Part shown: in pieces, positions 43,008 through 50,955 of the stretch
How the letters are laid out: the number at the start of each line of letters is the position of its first letter
How positions within the stretch are numbered: position 1 is the stretch's first letter
Assembly (NCBI GenBank): GCA_018434355.1
Contig: JAHDPL010000010.1
Coordinates: 1 to 64,000 of the forward strand
Direction of reading: 5' to 3'
Length of the DNA stretch: 64,000 nucleotides
Source of the DNA: Sporomusaceae bacterium
GTDB lineage: Bacteria > Bacillota > Negativicutes > UBA1444
Made by a program: the position numbers and the translations under genes
Notes under the pieces: generated by a model
The model's database searches: none
What the model saw: the letters and a program-made list of their open reading frames with translations, nothing else
Told to the model about the DNA's origin: nothing

Positions 43008-43517
43008 ATGGACGTGCAAAAAAAACGGCTGCTGATTATAACTCTCTTTGGCTTGGCCGCAATCGGAGCCGTTTTTTTGCTTACCGATCCGGCAATGTCG
43101 CCGCTCCCGGCTTCTCCTGGTCCGACAGTTGCAGTGGCGCCCGCTTCTCCCGTGGTGGCGCCCGGTTCGCCGATCAACAACAAGACTCCGGTGATGCCGG
43201 AAGGCGCTCAGCTGGCAGGACAGCCTGTTCGCGACATTTTTGCGCCGCCGGTGGAATATGCCCGCATGTTGCCGCAGGAACCCCGGGCAGGCGGAGCTGG
43301 TGGCGACCGGGTCAGTCCAGTTATCGGACCGATGCCGGTGCTGACCGGGATTATCATCGGCGACTCGACGCGGGTGGCGATCTTGCGTCAGGGGACGATC
43401 AGTCGTTCACACCGGGTCGGCGAGTCGGCCGGCGCGTATCGGATCGCATCGATAGGTGCCGATTCCGTGACGTTGACGGGACCGACCGGAACCATAGTAT
43501 TGAAGATGGGACAGTGA
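43008..43517 (+). CDS. PilP/GspC-like inner-membrane protein
   Basis: The 169-residue protein has one N-terminal membrane helix (about residues 7-25, LLIITLFGLAAIGAVFLL), a proline-rich linker, and a C-terminal beta domain. The domain reads LTGIIIGDSTRVAILRQGTI, then YRIASIGADSVTLTGPTGTI. That resembles the homology region of PilP or GspC, which docks onto a secretin. The secretin gene starts two bases after its stop. Identity is by domain shape and context, not by a strong motif. Confidence 0.65.
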   Translation: MDVQKKRLLIITLFGLAAIGAVFLLTDPAMSPLPASPGPTVAVAPASPVVAPGSPINNKTPVMPEGAQLAGQPVRDIFAPPVEYARMLPQEPRAGGAGGDRVSPVIGPMPVLTGIIIGDSTRVAILRQGTISRSHRVGESAGAYRIASIGADSVTLTGPTGTIVLKMGQ

Positions 43518-43518
43518 T

Positions 43519-44853
43519 ATGATGCTTGTTTGTACACGACGAAAGTTTATAATGCTGTTCTGCCTCTATTTTCTGATCGCGTTTGCGTTGCCGGCTCAGG
43601 CAGCCGCAGCGCCGATGGTCACGATGTCGGTGGTCGATGCGGATGTGCGCGACGTGCTGACGGGACTGGCGACGATCGGCAAGGTCAACGTGGTGATCGA
43701 CGATTCGGTGTCCGGAAAGATCAGCGTTAATTTTAAGAATATCCCGTTTGAATCGGCGCTGGACACGATCATTCGTTCCAAAGGGCTTAGCATGCACCGG
43801 TCCGGCAATGTGATCGTGTTTGCCAGTCTGGAAAAAATGGAAAAAGGCTTTGGCGTGGTCCGAGTATTTCCGCTAAAATACGCGCGGGCCGACCATATAA
43901 AAAATGTGATCGTCGGCGGCGGCAAAAGCGATAGTGAGTTTATGGTGGAAAATCCGGGCGCCAGCAGTAGCGGCGATGCCGGCACCTTAAAAGGCGCGGC
44001 GGGCGGCGCGACGGCTTCCAGCGCCAACAAGGAAGGCATCAAGGGACTGGTGCTGAACACCGACGCCTCGACCAATTCTCTGATCGCGTTTGGTGCGCCG
44101 GAACAAATCGAAAAAGTACAGCAACTGCTGAAAGAACTGGATGTGCCATATCAACAGATTTTGTTGGAAGCCCAGGTAATGGCGCTGTCGAAAAATGCTT
44201 CCAAATCGCTCGGCATCGACTGGTCGTGGTCCCAATTTCCGCCTCCCACTCAATCCAGCACTTCCACCAGCACGACCAACTTTTTTCCCATCGGCATCGT
44301 TACCGGCGGCGATGGTCAGATTTATAAATTCGGCGTCAATGCCACGCTGAATGCGTTGATTACCAGCGGCGACGGCAAAATTTTGGCCCGACCCAACGTG
44401 ATGACATTCAACGGCAACAAGGCGACCATCTTCATTGGCGATCAGTTGCCGATCGTGACGCCTTCCACCACCGGCGGCACGACGACCAACACCACCAGTT
44501 ACAAAAACGCCGGCATTTCGTTGTCTTATGTGCCGAGGATCAATGATGACGATTTTATCACTGCCAGCGTGTTTGTCGAAGTGTCCACGCCGACCATGGT
44601 GACGCTGGGTTCTGGTTCCGGCGCCACGCAGGCCTACCAGATCACGACCCGCTCCGCCCAGACCAATGTACGAATGAAAGACGGCGACACGATGGTCATC
44701 GGCGGCCTGATTTCCAGTTCCGACACCAAAAACATGAGCAAAGTTCCGATTCTCGGCGATTTGCCGGTGCTGGGAAAATTGTTTCAAAGCGTAAACCGCG
44801 GCAAGATCGAGACAGAAGTGGTCATTTTCCTCAAGGCCAAGATCGTAAAATAG
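43519..44853 (+). CDS. Secretin (type II secretion / type IV pilus family)
   Basis: The 444-residue protein has a signal peptide (IMLFCLYFLIAFALPAQA). Residues ~35-105 form a secretin N-terminal/STN fold (VDADVRDVLTGLATIGKVNV). An N1-like domain follows, with VFPLKYARADHIKNVI. The C-terminal secretin barrel has IGDQLPIVTP, TTRSAQTNVRMKDGDTMVIG and VPILGDLPVLGKLFQS. It is shorter than typical PilQ (600+ residues) but complete. It should form an outer-membrane channel. Apart from the PilP-like gene, no pilus or secretion ATPase gene is near. Confidence 0.88.
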   Translation: MMLVCTRRKFIMLFCLYFLIAFALPAQAAAAPMVTMSVVDADVRDVLTGLATIGKVNVVIDDSVSGKISVNFKNIPFESALDTIIRSKGLSMHRSGNVIVFASLEKMEKGFGVVRVFPLKYARADHIKNVIVGGGKSDSEFMVENPGASSSGDAGTLKGAAGGATASSANKEGIKGLVLNTDASTNSLIAFGAPEQIEKVQQLLKELDVPYQQILLEAQVMALSKNASKSLGIDWSWSQFPPPTQSSTSTSTTNFFPIGIVTGGDGQIYKFGVNATLNALITSGDGKILARPNVMTFNGNKATIFIGDQLPIVTPSTTGGTTTNTTSYKNAGISLSYVPRINDDDFITASVFVEVSTPTMVTLGSGSGATQAYQITTRSAQTNVRMKDGDTMVIGGLISSSDTKNMSKVPILGDLPVLGKLFQSVNRGKIETEVVIFLKAKIVK

Positions 44854-44875
44854 AAAAACGACAGGGGTGGGCGCT

Positions 44876-45544
44876 TTGCCGATACGCATCCTGATTGCAG
44901 ACGATTATCAGCTTTTGCGGCAAGGGATTCGCAATTTTTTGGCTTTGGAACCGGATTTCGACATCATCGGCGAGGCGGTGGACGGTGAAGATGCCGTAGC
45001 CAAAACGCAGGCTCTGCTGCCTGACGTGTTGCTGCTGGACATCAATATGCCGAAGCTGACCGGGATCGAGGTGGCCGGCAAACTGAAACAGCTCTGTCCT
45101 ACGGTACGGGTGATGGCGCTGACGATCCATGATGATGAAAACTATATGATGAAGATGATCCAGAGCGGCGCTGCCGGCTATTTGCTGAAGGACGTCGAAC
45201 CGTCGGTGATGGTGCAGGCGATCCGCCGGATTTATGCAGGTGAATCCTTTGTCGAGCCTTCATTGACGAAAAAACTGTTTCATGGAATTACCAGTCGTGA
45301 AGAAATACGGCCGTCGCTACCGGCCCATCCGCCCCAGGAAATCGACCGGCTGTCGGCGCGGGAAATCGAAGTGCTGCAGTTGATCGGTCGGGGGATGAGC
45401 AATGCCGAGATCGCACGCGAGTTGTTTTTAAGCGAAAAAACCGTCAAGAACCATCTGACCAATATCTTCCGAAAGATCCAGGTGACGGACCGGACGCAGG
45501 CGGTGCTTTATGCGATCAAACATAAGATCGTCAATGTCAACTGA
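44876..45544 (+). CDS. Response regulator, NarL/LuxR family
   Basis: A 222-residue two-domain regulator. The receiver has acidic pocket IADDYQLLRQG, phosphoacceptor Asp in VLLLDINMPKLTG and Lys in YLLKDVEPS. The C-terminal LuxR-type HTH reads LSAREIEVLQLIGRGMSNAE, then KTVKNHLTNIFRKI. I favour TTG 44876, 7 bases after AGGGGTG; GTG 44867 is the alternative. No histidine kinase gene is adjacent. A clear terminator follows the stop. Confidence 0.9.
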   Translation: MPIRILIADDYQLLRQGIRNFLALEPDFDIIGEAVDGEDAVAKTQALLPDVLLLDINMPKLTGIEVAGKLKQLCPTVRVMALTIHDDENYMMKMIQSGAAGYLLKDVEPSVMVQAIRRIYAGESFVEPSLTKKLFHGITSREEIRPSLPAHPPQEIDRLSAREIEVLQLIGRGMSNAEIARELFLSEKTVKNHLTNIFRKIQVTDRTQAVLYAIKHKIVNVN

Positions 45545-45572
45545 ATTCGCGCGAAATGCGAAGACAAAAAAG

Positions 45573-45600
45573 ACCGGAGGGGTTGAATCCTCCGGTTTTG
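45573..45600 (+). terminator. Intrinsic terminator after the response regulator
   Basis: ACCGGAGG (45573-45580) pairs with CCTCCGGT (45589-45596), followed by TTT. The 365-base gap 45545-45909 also holds the small gene at 45629-45775 and nothing else I can name. Confidence 0.85.
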
Positions 45601-45628
45601 ACTGTACCGATGAATGAAAATTATTGTA

Positions 45629-45775
45629 TTAGGCCCGAACCAGGGTGCTGAGACAATATAGACTGTAGCAGGCGACGACTCCGAGAACCCAGAACAGGAT
45701 GCGTTGTCCGGCGCGGTCTTTGCGGACGATGGCGCGGCGCTGATTGTAATGATAACTGTACATGCATTCTTTCAT
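45629..45775 (-). CDS. Small single-helix membrane protein, 48 residues
   Basis: An ATG at 45775 opens a 48-codon frame: a basic N-terminus (MKECMYSYHYNQRRAIVRKD) followed by one hydrophobic helix (ILFWVLGVVACYSLYCLS). AAGGAG lies about 13 bases upstream, somewhat far. The positive-inside pattern is coherent and the frame fills the gap between two genes on the other strand. Family unknown. Confidence 0.5.
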   Translation of the reverse strand: MKECMYSYHYNQRRAIVRKDRAGQRILFWVLGVVACYSLYCLSTLVRA

Positions 45776-45909
45776 GCTTTGGCGGCGGCTCCTTTGTTTT
45801 AGTAATAATGAATGATTTCCACATTGAGTATACGCTGCGGATTGAAAAAATCCTGCTGAATCGGAAAAATATTTTTTGTTTTTTAATAAGCGGACAGGGA
45901 ATGGGATGA

Positions 45910-48063
45910 ATGATGGACGTTTTGACGGGTATTGTCGAGAATATCACGTTCCAGGGCCAGAATGAATATGTCGTGTTTCGTTTGAAAACGGACAAGGGTA
46001 TGGTCGTCGTCACCGGCAATACCGGCGCGCCACTGCCTGGCGAGGACGTGGAAGTGTCGGGGAACTGGATGACGCATCCGAAATACGGAAAACAGTTTCG
46101 CGGTGAGGTGATGCGGCGGATCCAACCGGCGACATTGCCGGCGATCGAGCGCTTTTTGGCATCCGGTGCGGTCAAGGGAATCGGTCCGGCGATGGCGCAG
46201 CGGATGGTGGCCCGGTTCGGCTTGAAGACGCTGGATATTCTGGAGAGGGAACCGCGGCATCTGCTGGAGATCGAAGGAATCGGCGCCAAGAAACTGGCGA
46301 TGATCGTCGAATCGTTTTCGGCTAAGACCGAACTGCGGGAACTGATGTTTTTTCTCGAGTCACGCGGCATCCCCGGCGCTTTCGCCCGGCGGATCCACGC
46401 CGTGTATGGCGAGGGGGCCGTGCAGGTGATCGAGCAGGACCCGTATCGTTTGGCGGAGGAAGTCGACGGGATCGGTTTTCGTACGGCAGACAGGATCGCA
46501 CTGGCCTGCGGCGTGCAGTCGGCGGATTTTGCCAGAATCGCCGCCGGCATTCGTTATGCCTTGCTGGGAACGGCGGACGCCGGACATACCTGCGTGCCGG
46601 AGGATGTGTTGGTTCAGGCGGCAGCCAAGGAGCTGGCCTGCGACAGCTACAACGTGGCCGAGGTGTTGTCGCAGTTGCTGCGGCAGGGGACGCTCGCGAT
46701 GGAGGATGCCTGGGGCCAAACCTTGATTTATCCGGACCATCTCTATCACGCCGAACGCAAAGTGGCCGAACGACTGCTGTTTTTACGCGACCATGCCAAG
46801 AAATTGCGCGAGGCCGATGTTACGGCATTGACGGCAAAGTTTGAGCAGGAACGACGCATTGAGCTGGCCGAGGCGCAGCGCGACGCGGTGAGGGCGGCAA
46901 CCAACCACGGGGTGCTGGTGATGACCGGAGGTCCCGGTACCGGTAAAACCACGACGGTGCAGGCGGTGCTGAATGTTCTGTCGTTGCAGGGCTGCAAAAT
47001 CGTTCTGGCGGCGCCGACCGGGCGGGCAGCCAAACGGTTGTCGGAGGCGACAGGGCGCGAGGCGCTGACGGTGCACCGACTATTGGAAGCCACCGGGTCG
47101 CGGGCCGGTCGGTCAATGTTTGGGCGGGGCGAAGACAATCCGATTGACGCCGATGTGGTGATCGTCGATGAAGTGTCGATGATGGATATCCTGCTGATGT
47201 ATTATTTGCTTCGGGCGGTGCCGAACGGCTGCCGGGTGGTATTGGTCGGCGATGTCGACCAGTTGCCGGCGGTGGGGCCGGGGTCGGTGCTGAAGGATAT
47301 CATCCGTTCGGAAACCACGCCGGTGGTGCGGCTGACCGAAATTTTCCGTCAGGCCGGACAGAGCCAAATCGTGGTGAACGCTCACCGGATCAATCGCGGT
47401 CAGTTCCCCGATGTCCGCAGCACGCGCGATTTTCAGCTGCGGGAGGTGGCTGACGATGCCGCCGCCGCCGAGCTGGTGGTGCGGATCTGCTGCGATGAAC
47501 TGCCACGGGAAGGGGTCGACGTCGGACGGGATGTGCAGGTGTTGTCGCCGATGCACCGCCTGGCCTGCGGCGTGGAAAACCTGAACAAGTTGCTGCAGGC
47601 GTCGCTGAATCCGCCTTCGCGCGGCAAGCCGGAAGTCGCGCATGCCGGTCGGATCTTCCGGATCGGCGACAAGGTGATGCAGACGCGCAACGACTACGAC
47701 AAAGGCGTGTTTAATGGCGATATCGGTCGGGTAGCCGACATGGATGACGAGATGGTGCTGATTCGTTATCCGGAAGGCGATGTGCCTTATGACCGCAGCG
47801 AGCTGGACGCGTTGGCGCCGGCCTACGCGATGAGCGTGCACAAGAGCCAGGGCAGCGAGTATCCGGTGGTGGTGCTGACGTTGGTCAGCGGGCATTATGT
47901 GATGCTGCAGCGGAATCTGTTGTATACGGCGATCACCCGGGCCAAGCAGCGGGTGATTTTGGTCGGTTCGAGCGCGGCGCTCGGTACGGCTGTCGCCAAT
48001 GACCGGACGCGGCGACGCCATTCGCTTTTGGCGGAGCGGCTGCGGCGGGAGGCTTTCGAGTGA
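45910..48063 (+). CDS. recD2: ATP-dependent DNA helicase RecD2
   Basis: This 717-residue superfamily-1B helicase has an N-terminal OB-like domain, then tandem helix-hairpin-helix regions (SGAVKGIGPAMAQRMVARFG, IEGIGAKKLAMIVESF). The motor has Walker A TGGPGTGKTTT (about residues 339-348), motif II VIVDEVSMMD, and late motifs VHKSQGSEYPVVVL and YTAITRAKQRVILVG. RecD2 is found in bacteria without full RecBCD and acts in repair and recombination. comF follows with a four-base overlap. Confidence 0.95.
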   Translation: MMDVLTGIVENITFQGQNEYVVFRLKTDKGMVVVTGNTGAPLPGEDVEVSGNWMTHPKYGKQFRGEVMRRIQPATLPAIERFLASGAVKGIGPAMAQRMVARFGLKTLDILEREPRHLLEIEGIGAKKLAMIVESFSAKTELRELMFFLESRGIPGAFARRIHAVYGEGAVQVIEQDPYRLAEEVDGIGFRTADRIALACGVQSADFARIAAGIRYALLGTADAGHTCVPEDVLVQAAAKELACDSYNVAEVLSQLLRQGTLAMEDAWGQTLIYPDHLYHAERKVAERLLFLRDHAKKLREADVTALTAKFEQERRIELAEAQRDAVRAATNHGVLVMTGGPGTGKTTTVQAVLNVLSLQGCKIVLAAPTGRAAKRLSEATGREALTVHRLLEATGSRAGRSMFGRGEDNPIDADVVIVDEVSMMDILLMYYLLRAVPNGCRVVLVGDVDQLPAVGPGSVLKDIIRSETTPVVRLTEIFRQAGQSQIVVNAHRINRGQFPDVRSTRDFQLREVADDAAAAELVVRICCDELPREGVDVGRDVQVLSPMHRLACGVENLNKLLQASLNPPSRGKPEVAHAGRIFRIGDKVMQTRNDYDKGVFNGDIGRVADMDDEMVLIRYPEGDVPYDRSELDALAPAYAMSVHKSQGSEYPVVVLTLVSGHYVMLQRNLLYTAITRAKQRVILVGSSAALGTAVANDRTRRRHSLLAERLRREAFE

Positions 48064-48740
48064 ATTGGCGCAGCGGTGCGGCGGCCTGGCTGGAGGCGGC
48101 GCTGTCGCTGGTGTTTCCACCGCAGTGTCCTGGTTGCGGGTCGGAGGTATCCGGCCGCTCGGCCTGGTGCACTCGTTGCCTGAATGAGTTTTGGCAACCG
48201 CGTAGTCTGGATACCGCGCAGCGGGGGATGCCGCATGTCGACGAATGCCGGGCGCTGACCGGCTACGACGGGGCGGTGCGGAAGCTATTGCACGGACTGA
48301 AATTTGAGAGGCGCCGCGGTGACGCGGCGCCTCTGGCTTGGCTGGTAGCGATGGCGGATGAGGCGGAACTGGCCGGACTGCACTTGGCCGGCGGGGTGGC
48401 GGTGCCGGTTCCTTTGTCGGCGCTGAGGCGGGAAGAGCGGGGATACAATCAGGTCGAACTGATTTTTGCCGCCTGGTGCAGGGAGCAGGGAATGCAATGG
48501 GAAGGCAATGCTCTACTCCGCCGTCGAGATACTGCGCCGCAGTGGGAACTCGATCGCAAGCGGCGACAGGAAAATATAAACGGCGCGTTTTATTGTAACG
48601 CGCCGCAAAAAATTCGCCATCGTCATATTTTGCTTGTCGATGATATCGTGACAACCGGCGCGACCTTGGAACAATGCGCGCTGGCGCTTCATCAGGCTGG
48701 CGCCGCTTCGGTTCGAGCGCTTTGCCTGGCCCATGATTGA
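48060..48740 (+). CDS. comF: ComF-family phosphoribosyltransferase-like protein
   Basis: A 226-residue protein beginning at GTG 48060, coupled to recD2. It has an N-terminal four-cysteine zinc site (CPGCGSE, CTRC), then LLHGLKFERRRGDAAPLAWL, PVPLSALRREERGYNQVELI and the PRTase loop ILLVDDIVTTGATLEQCALA. ComF helps take DNA into the cytoplasm in natural competence, probably with PriA. The position before flagellar genes is common in Firmicutes. Confidence 0.92.
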   Translation: MNWRSGAAAWLEAALSLVFPPQCPGCGSEVSGRSAWCTRCLNEFWQPRSLDTAQRGMPHVDECRALTGYDGAVRKLLHGLKFERRRGDAAPLAWLVAMADEAELAGLHLAGGVAVPVPLSALRREERGYNQVELIFAAWCREQGMQWEGNALLRRRDTAPQWELDRKRRQENINGAFYCNAPQKIRHRHILLVDDIVTTGATLEQCALALHQAGAASVRALCLAHD

Positions 48741-48754
48741 GCAGAGGCATAAAA

Positions 48755-48777
48755 AAATTGGGGACAGGCCCCAATTT
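48755..48777. repeat. REP-like palindrome, GGCC-variant, after comF
   Basis: AAATTGGGGACAGGCCCC plus AATTT; the last copy seen in the window. It lies between the convergent comF and HD-GYP genes. Confidence 0.88.
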
Positions 48778-48782
48778 CTCAA

Positions 48783-49382
48783 TTAGCCTAGCGCATTGAT
48801 AAAGGCCTTGACCACTTCCGGGTCCAGCACGGTGCCTGCGATGTTGTTCAGTTCGCGTACCGCTTCTTTTTTGGTCTTGGCCCAGTTTTGTTCGCAGGGG
48901 TTGATGAACCGGTCATAATGATTGGCGACGGCGATGATCCGAGCGCCGAGCGGTATATTCACGCCCTTGAGCCGTTTAGGATAGCCCTTGCCGTCCCACT
49001 GCTCGTGGTGAAACCGGATATAAGGCAGGAAGTCGCTGAAGGCGTCCATGTTTTCCAGCATTGCCGCGCCGGCGTTGCAATGCCCGCGATACAGACTCAT
49101 TTCCCGCGCCGACAGGTAAGGGACTTTGGCAATGATCGAATTGGGTACGGAAAGCTGACCGACGTCGTGCAACACGGCAGCCATTCGGATGCGTTCGATT
49201 TCTTCCTTCGGCAGCCGCATCTGGGCTGCGATGCTGACGGCATAGTTGGCCACCTGAAAACTGTGCAGACAGATCCGGTGGTTTTTCAGTTTCAACATCT
49301 GGATCAACGTGCCGACGATTTCGTTGTCGATCTGGGGAACCGCAACTTTGGTAGCGTTGGCAGTGGCAGCAGATTTGCTCAT
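48783..49382 (-). CDS. HD-GYP domain protein (putative c-di-GMP phosphodiesterase)
   Basis: A 199-residue protein, started at the ATG of MSKSA at 49382 (AGGAAAGGTG about 11 bases upstream; the ATG at 49409 has no site). It is a compact HD-GYP domain: HSFQVANY, AVLHDVGQLSVPNSIIAK, GHCNAGAAML, and the signature HHEQWDGKGYPKRLKG. HD-GYP enzymes hydrolyse cyclic di-GMP, a regulator of motility and exopolysaccharide, both well represented in this window. It has no sensor or receiver domain, so it would be controlled by expression or a partner. Confidence 0.9.
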   Translation of the reverse strand: MSKSAATANATKVAVPQIDNEIVGTLIQMLKLKNHRICLHSFQVANYAVSIAAQMRLPKEEIERIRMAAVLHDVGQLSVPNSIIAKVPYLSAREMSLYRGHCNAGAAMLENMDAFSDFLPYIRFHHEQWDGKGYPKRLKGVNIPLGARIIAVANHYDRFINPCEQNWAKTKKEAVRELNNIAGTVLDPEVVKAFINALG

Positions 49383-49516
49383 ATGCGGCGGAACACCTTT
49401 CCTGTTCATAAAATGAAGACGAATCGTATAGTAAGTATATCAAATTCAAAGCGAAATAAAACCCTGTATTGCAGATTAGGGCATTAATTTTTTCAATTTT
49501 TTATTTTCTGGACCTG

Positions 49517-49546
49517 TTGCCAGAATGAAGCTTGCCGATATATATT
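49517..49546 (+). promoter_or_regulatory. Candidate sigma-A promoter for the flagellar zinc-ribbon gene
   Basis: TTGCCA (49517-49522) and TATATT (49541-49546) are 18 bases apart, about 45 bases before the gene start. The AT-rich stretch also contains TATAAT at 49546, so the exact -10 is uncertain. Confidence 0.35.
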
Positions 49547-49589
49547 ATAATAAGATTGATTAATATGCAAACAGGAAGGATGAAGTGGC

Positions 49590-49991
49590 ATGGGTCTGGC
49601 AAATTGTAAGGAATGCGGCAAACTGTATGTGCAGAACCCGGCAGGGATCTGCCCGGATTGCTACCAACAGCTGGAGGAACAGGAGGCAAAAGTGGCCGCA
49701 TATCTGCGGGACAACCAGCGCGCTTCAATCGGTGAGGTGCATGAAGCAACCGGCGTACCGGAAAAAGTCATCCTAAAGATGATCAAAAAAGGCAGAATTG
49801 TTGGTGATATTCGCCTGGAATACCCTTGCGAGACTTGCGGCAAACCGATTTCCGAAGGCCGGGTGTGCGCCGAGTGCGGTCGCCGGGTCCTCAGCCAGAT
49901 CAAGAACGAACCGCGCCCTGCGGCAAAGCCGCCGGAACCGCCTGCATCCAAAGCGGGCGGAGGCTTGCATACGACATTTATCAAACGCTAA
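49590..49991 (+). CDS. Flagellar-operon zinc-ribbon protein (YvyF/TIGR03826 type)
   Basis: The 133-residue protein has an N-terminal zinc ribbon (CKECGKLY, CPDC), a middle HTH-like region (ASIGEVHEATGVPEKVILKM) and a second ribbon (CETCGKPI, CAECG). These proteins sit at the head of the flgM-flgK operon in Firmicutes and may regulate flagellar genes. GGAAGGATG-type bases precede the ATG. A terminator-like hairpin and a sigma-28-like promoter lie between it and flgM. Confidence 0.85.
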   Translation: MGLANCKECGKLYVQNPAGICPDCYQQLEEQEAKVAAYLRDNQRASIGEVHEATGVPEKVILKMIKKGRIVGDIRLEYPCETCGKPISEGRVCAECGRRVLSQIKNEPRPAAKPPEPPASKAGGGLHTTFIKR

Positions 49992-50014
49992 AAATTTTTT
50001 TTTACAAAAAGCGG

Positions 50015-50044
50015 TGGAGTCGGTTAATGTCCGGCTCCATTTTT
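50015..50044 (+). terminator. Intrinsic terminator-like hairpin before flgM
   Basis: TGGAGTCGG (50015-50023) pairs with CCGGCTCCA (50031-50039, one G-T pair), followed by TTTTT. It overlaps the spacer of the sigma-28-like promoter. Confidence 0.65.
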
Positions 50045-50051
50045 GCGATAT
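50024..50051 (+). promoter_or_regulatory. Candidate sigma-28 (FliA/SigD) promoter for flgM operon
   Basis: TTAA (50024-50027), 16-base spacer, TGCGATAT (50044-50051), close to the TAAA-N15-GCCGATAT class. A sigma-D promoter ahead of flgM is known in Bacillus. The same arrangement recurs at 57323. Confidence 0.45.
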
Positions 50052-50114
50052 ATACAATGAACGGAATGTCACAGATCGGGGAATGGGTCGTGACATCGCA
50101 ATGAGGTGTGAAGA

Positions 50115-50420
50115 ATGATTATTTTTGGCAACAACGGGATTAACAAGGCCAATAAAGTTTATGGCGTGGATCAGGTCCGTACTGGCAAAGGCCCGCGTGA
50201 AGCAGGCAAGGCAGGTTCAGGCCGCAGCGACGGCGTGACGCTTTCTTCGGAAGCGCAGGAACTGCAGCAGGCTGTCAGCGCAATCAAGGCGATGCCTGGC
50301 GTTCGCGAGGACCGTGTGCAGGAACTGACGCCGCTGGTGGAGTCGGGCCAGTACAAAGTTGATGCCGCAAAAATTGCCGAACAGATGATCGGCCGAATTT
50401 TGGCTGACCGACTGAAATAG
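50115..50420 (+). CDS. flgM: Anti-sigma-28 factor FlgM
   Basis: A 101-residue protein with a flexible N-terminal half and the FlgM C-terminal helices (DGVTLSSEAQELQQAVSAIK, ELTPLVESGQYKVDAAKIAE and QMIGRILAD). It binds sigma-28 until hook completion allows its export, delaying flagellin expression. It lies 12 bases upstream of flgN. Confidence 0.92.
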   Translation: MIIFGNNGINKANKVYGVDQVRTGKGPREAGKAGSGRSDGVTLSSEAQELQQAVSAIKAMPGVREDRVQELTPLVESGQYKVDAAKIAEQMIGRILADRLK

Positions 50421-50432
50421 GAGGCGAACCAG

Positions 50433-50933
50433 ATGAATATGCATTGGGGAGAGTTGCTCACGGTACTTGCAGAGTCCGTGACGTTGTACAAAGATCTCCT
50501 CTTGCTTGGCGAGGAAAAACGCCAGGCTTTGATTGGGGCAGACACCGCCATGCTGGACGCGATTACCCGGCGGGAAGAATTGAGAATTCTCGAAGGAACG
50601 AGATTGGAAGAGCGGCGGGCGAAAGCGACCGCCGCGCTTGCTACCCATCACAAGTTGGCTGACCGAAAGCCGACGCTGTTGATGCTGGCCGATGCGGCCG
50701 ATCCGGATACGGCGGAACAAATCCGCTCCCTCGGCGCCGAACTGGACACGGCGGTGAAGCAACTGGTTCGGCTGAATGATACCAACGCGGCGCTGATTCA
50801 TCAGGCGTTGCATTTTGTTCAGTACAACCTGAACTTGCTGACACGCAGCCAAGCGGAAACTACCTATGTGCCGACAGGTGGACGCAAGGCGACCGGCGGT
50901 TCGGCGGCGATGATTCTTGACCGCAAGGTCTGA
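50433..50933 (+). CDS. flgN: Flagellar export chaperone FlgN
   Basis: This 166-residue, mostly alpha-helical protein starts behind ATAGGAGGCG. It has the FlgN pattern of a long N-terminal helix (YKDLLLLGEEKRQALIGADT) and a C-terminal coiled region (NDTNAALIHQALHFVQYNLN) that would hold FlgK and FlgL. Given the giant FlgL encoded downstream, this chaperone must serve an unusually large client. Confidence 0.88.
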   Translation: MNMHWGELLTVLAESVTLYKDLLLLGEEKRQALIGADTAMLDAITRREELRILEGTRLEERRAKATAALATHHKLADRKPTLLMLADAADPDTAEQIRSLGAELDTAVKQLVRLNDTNAALIHQALHFVQYNLNLLTRSQAETTYVPTGGRKATGGSAAMILDRKV

Positions 50934-50955
50934 CCAAATAGCGGAGGTTTGAACG

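Noticed and set aside
47113-48774. Long open frame on the minus strand opposite recD2 and comF
   Set aside because: The plus strand encodes clear RecD2 and ComF motifs there. G+C-rich codon use opens antisense frames, and the minus-strand product shows no family pattern.
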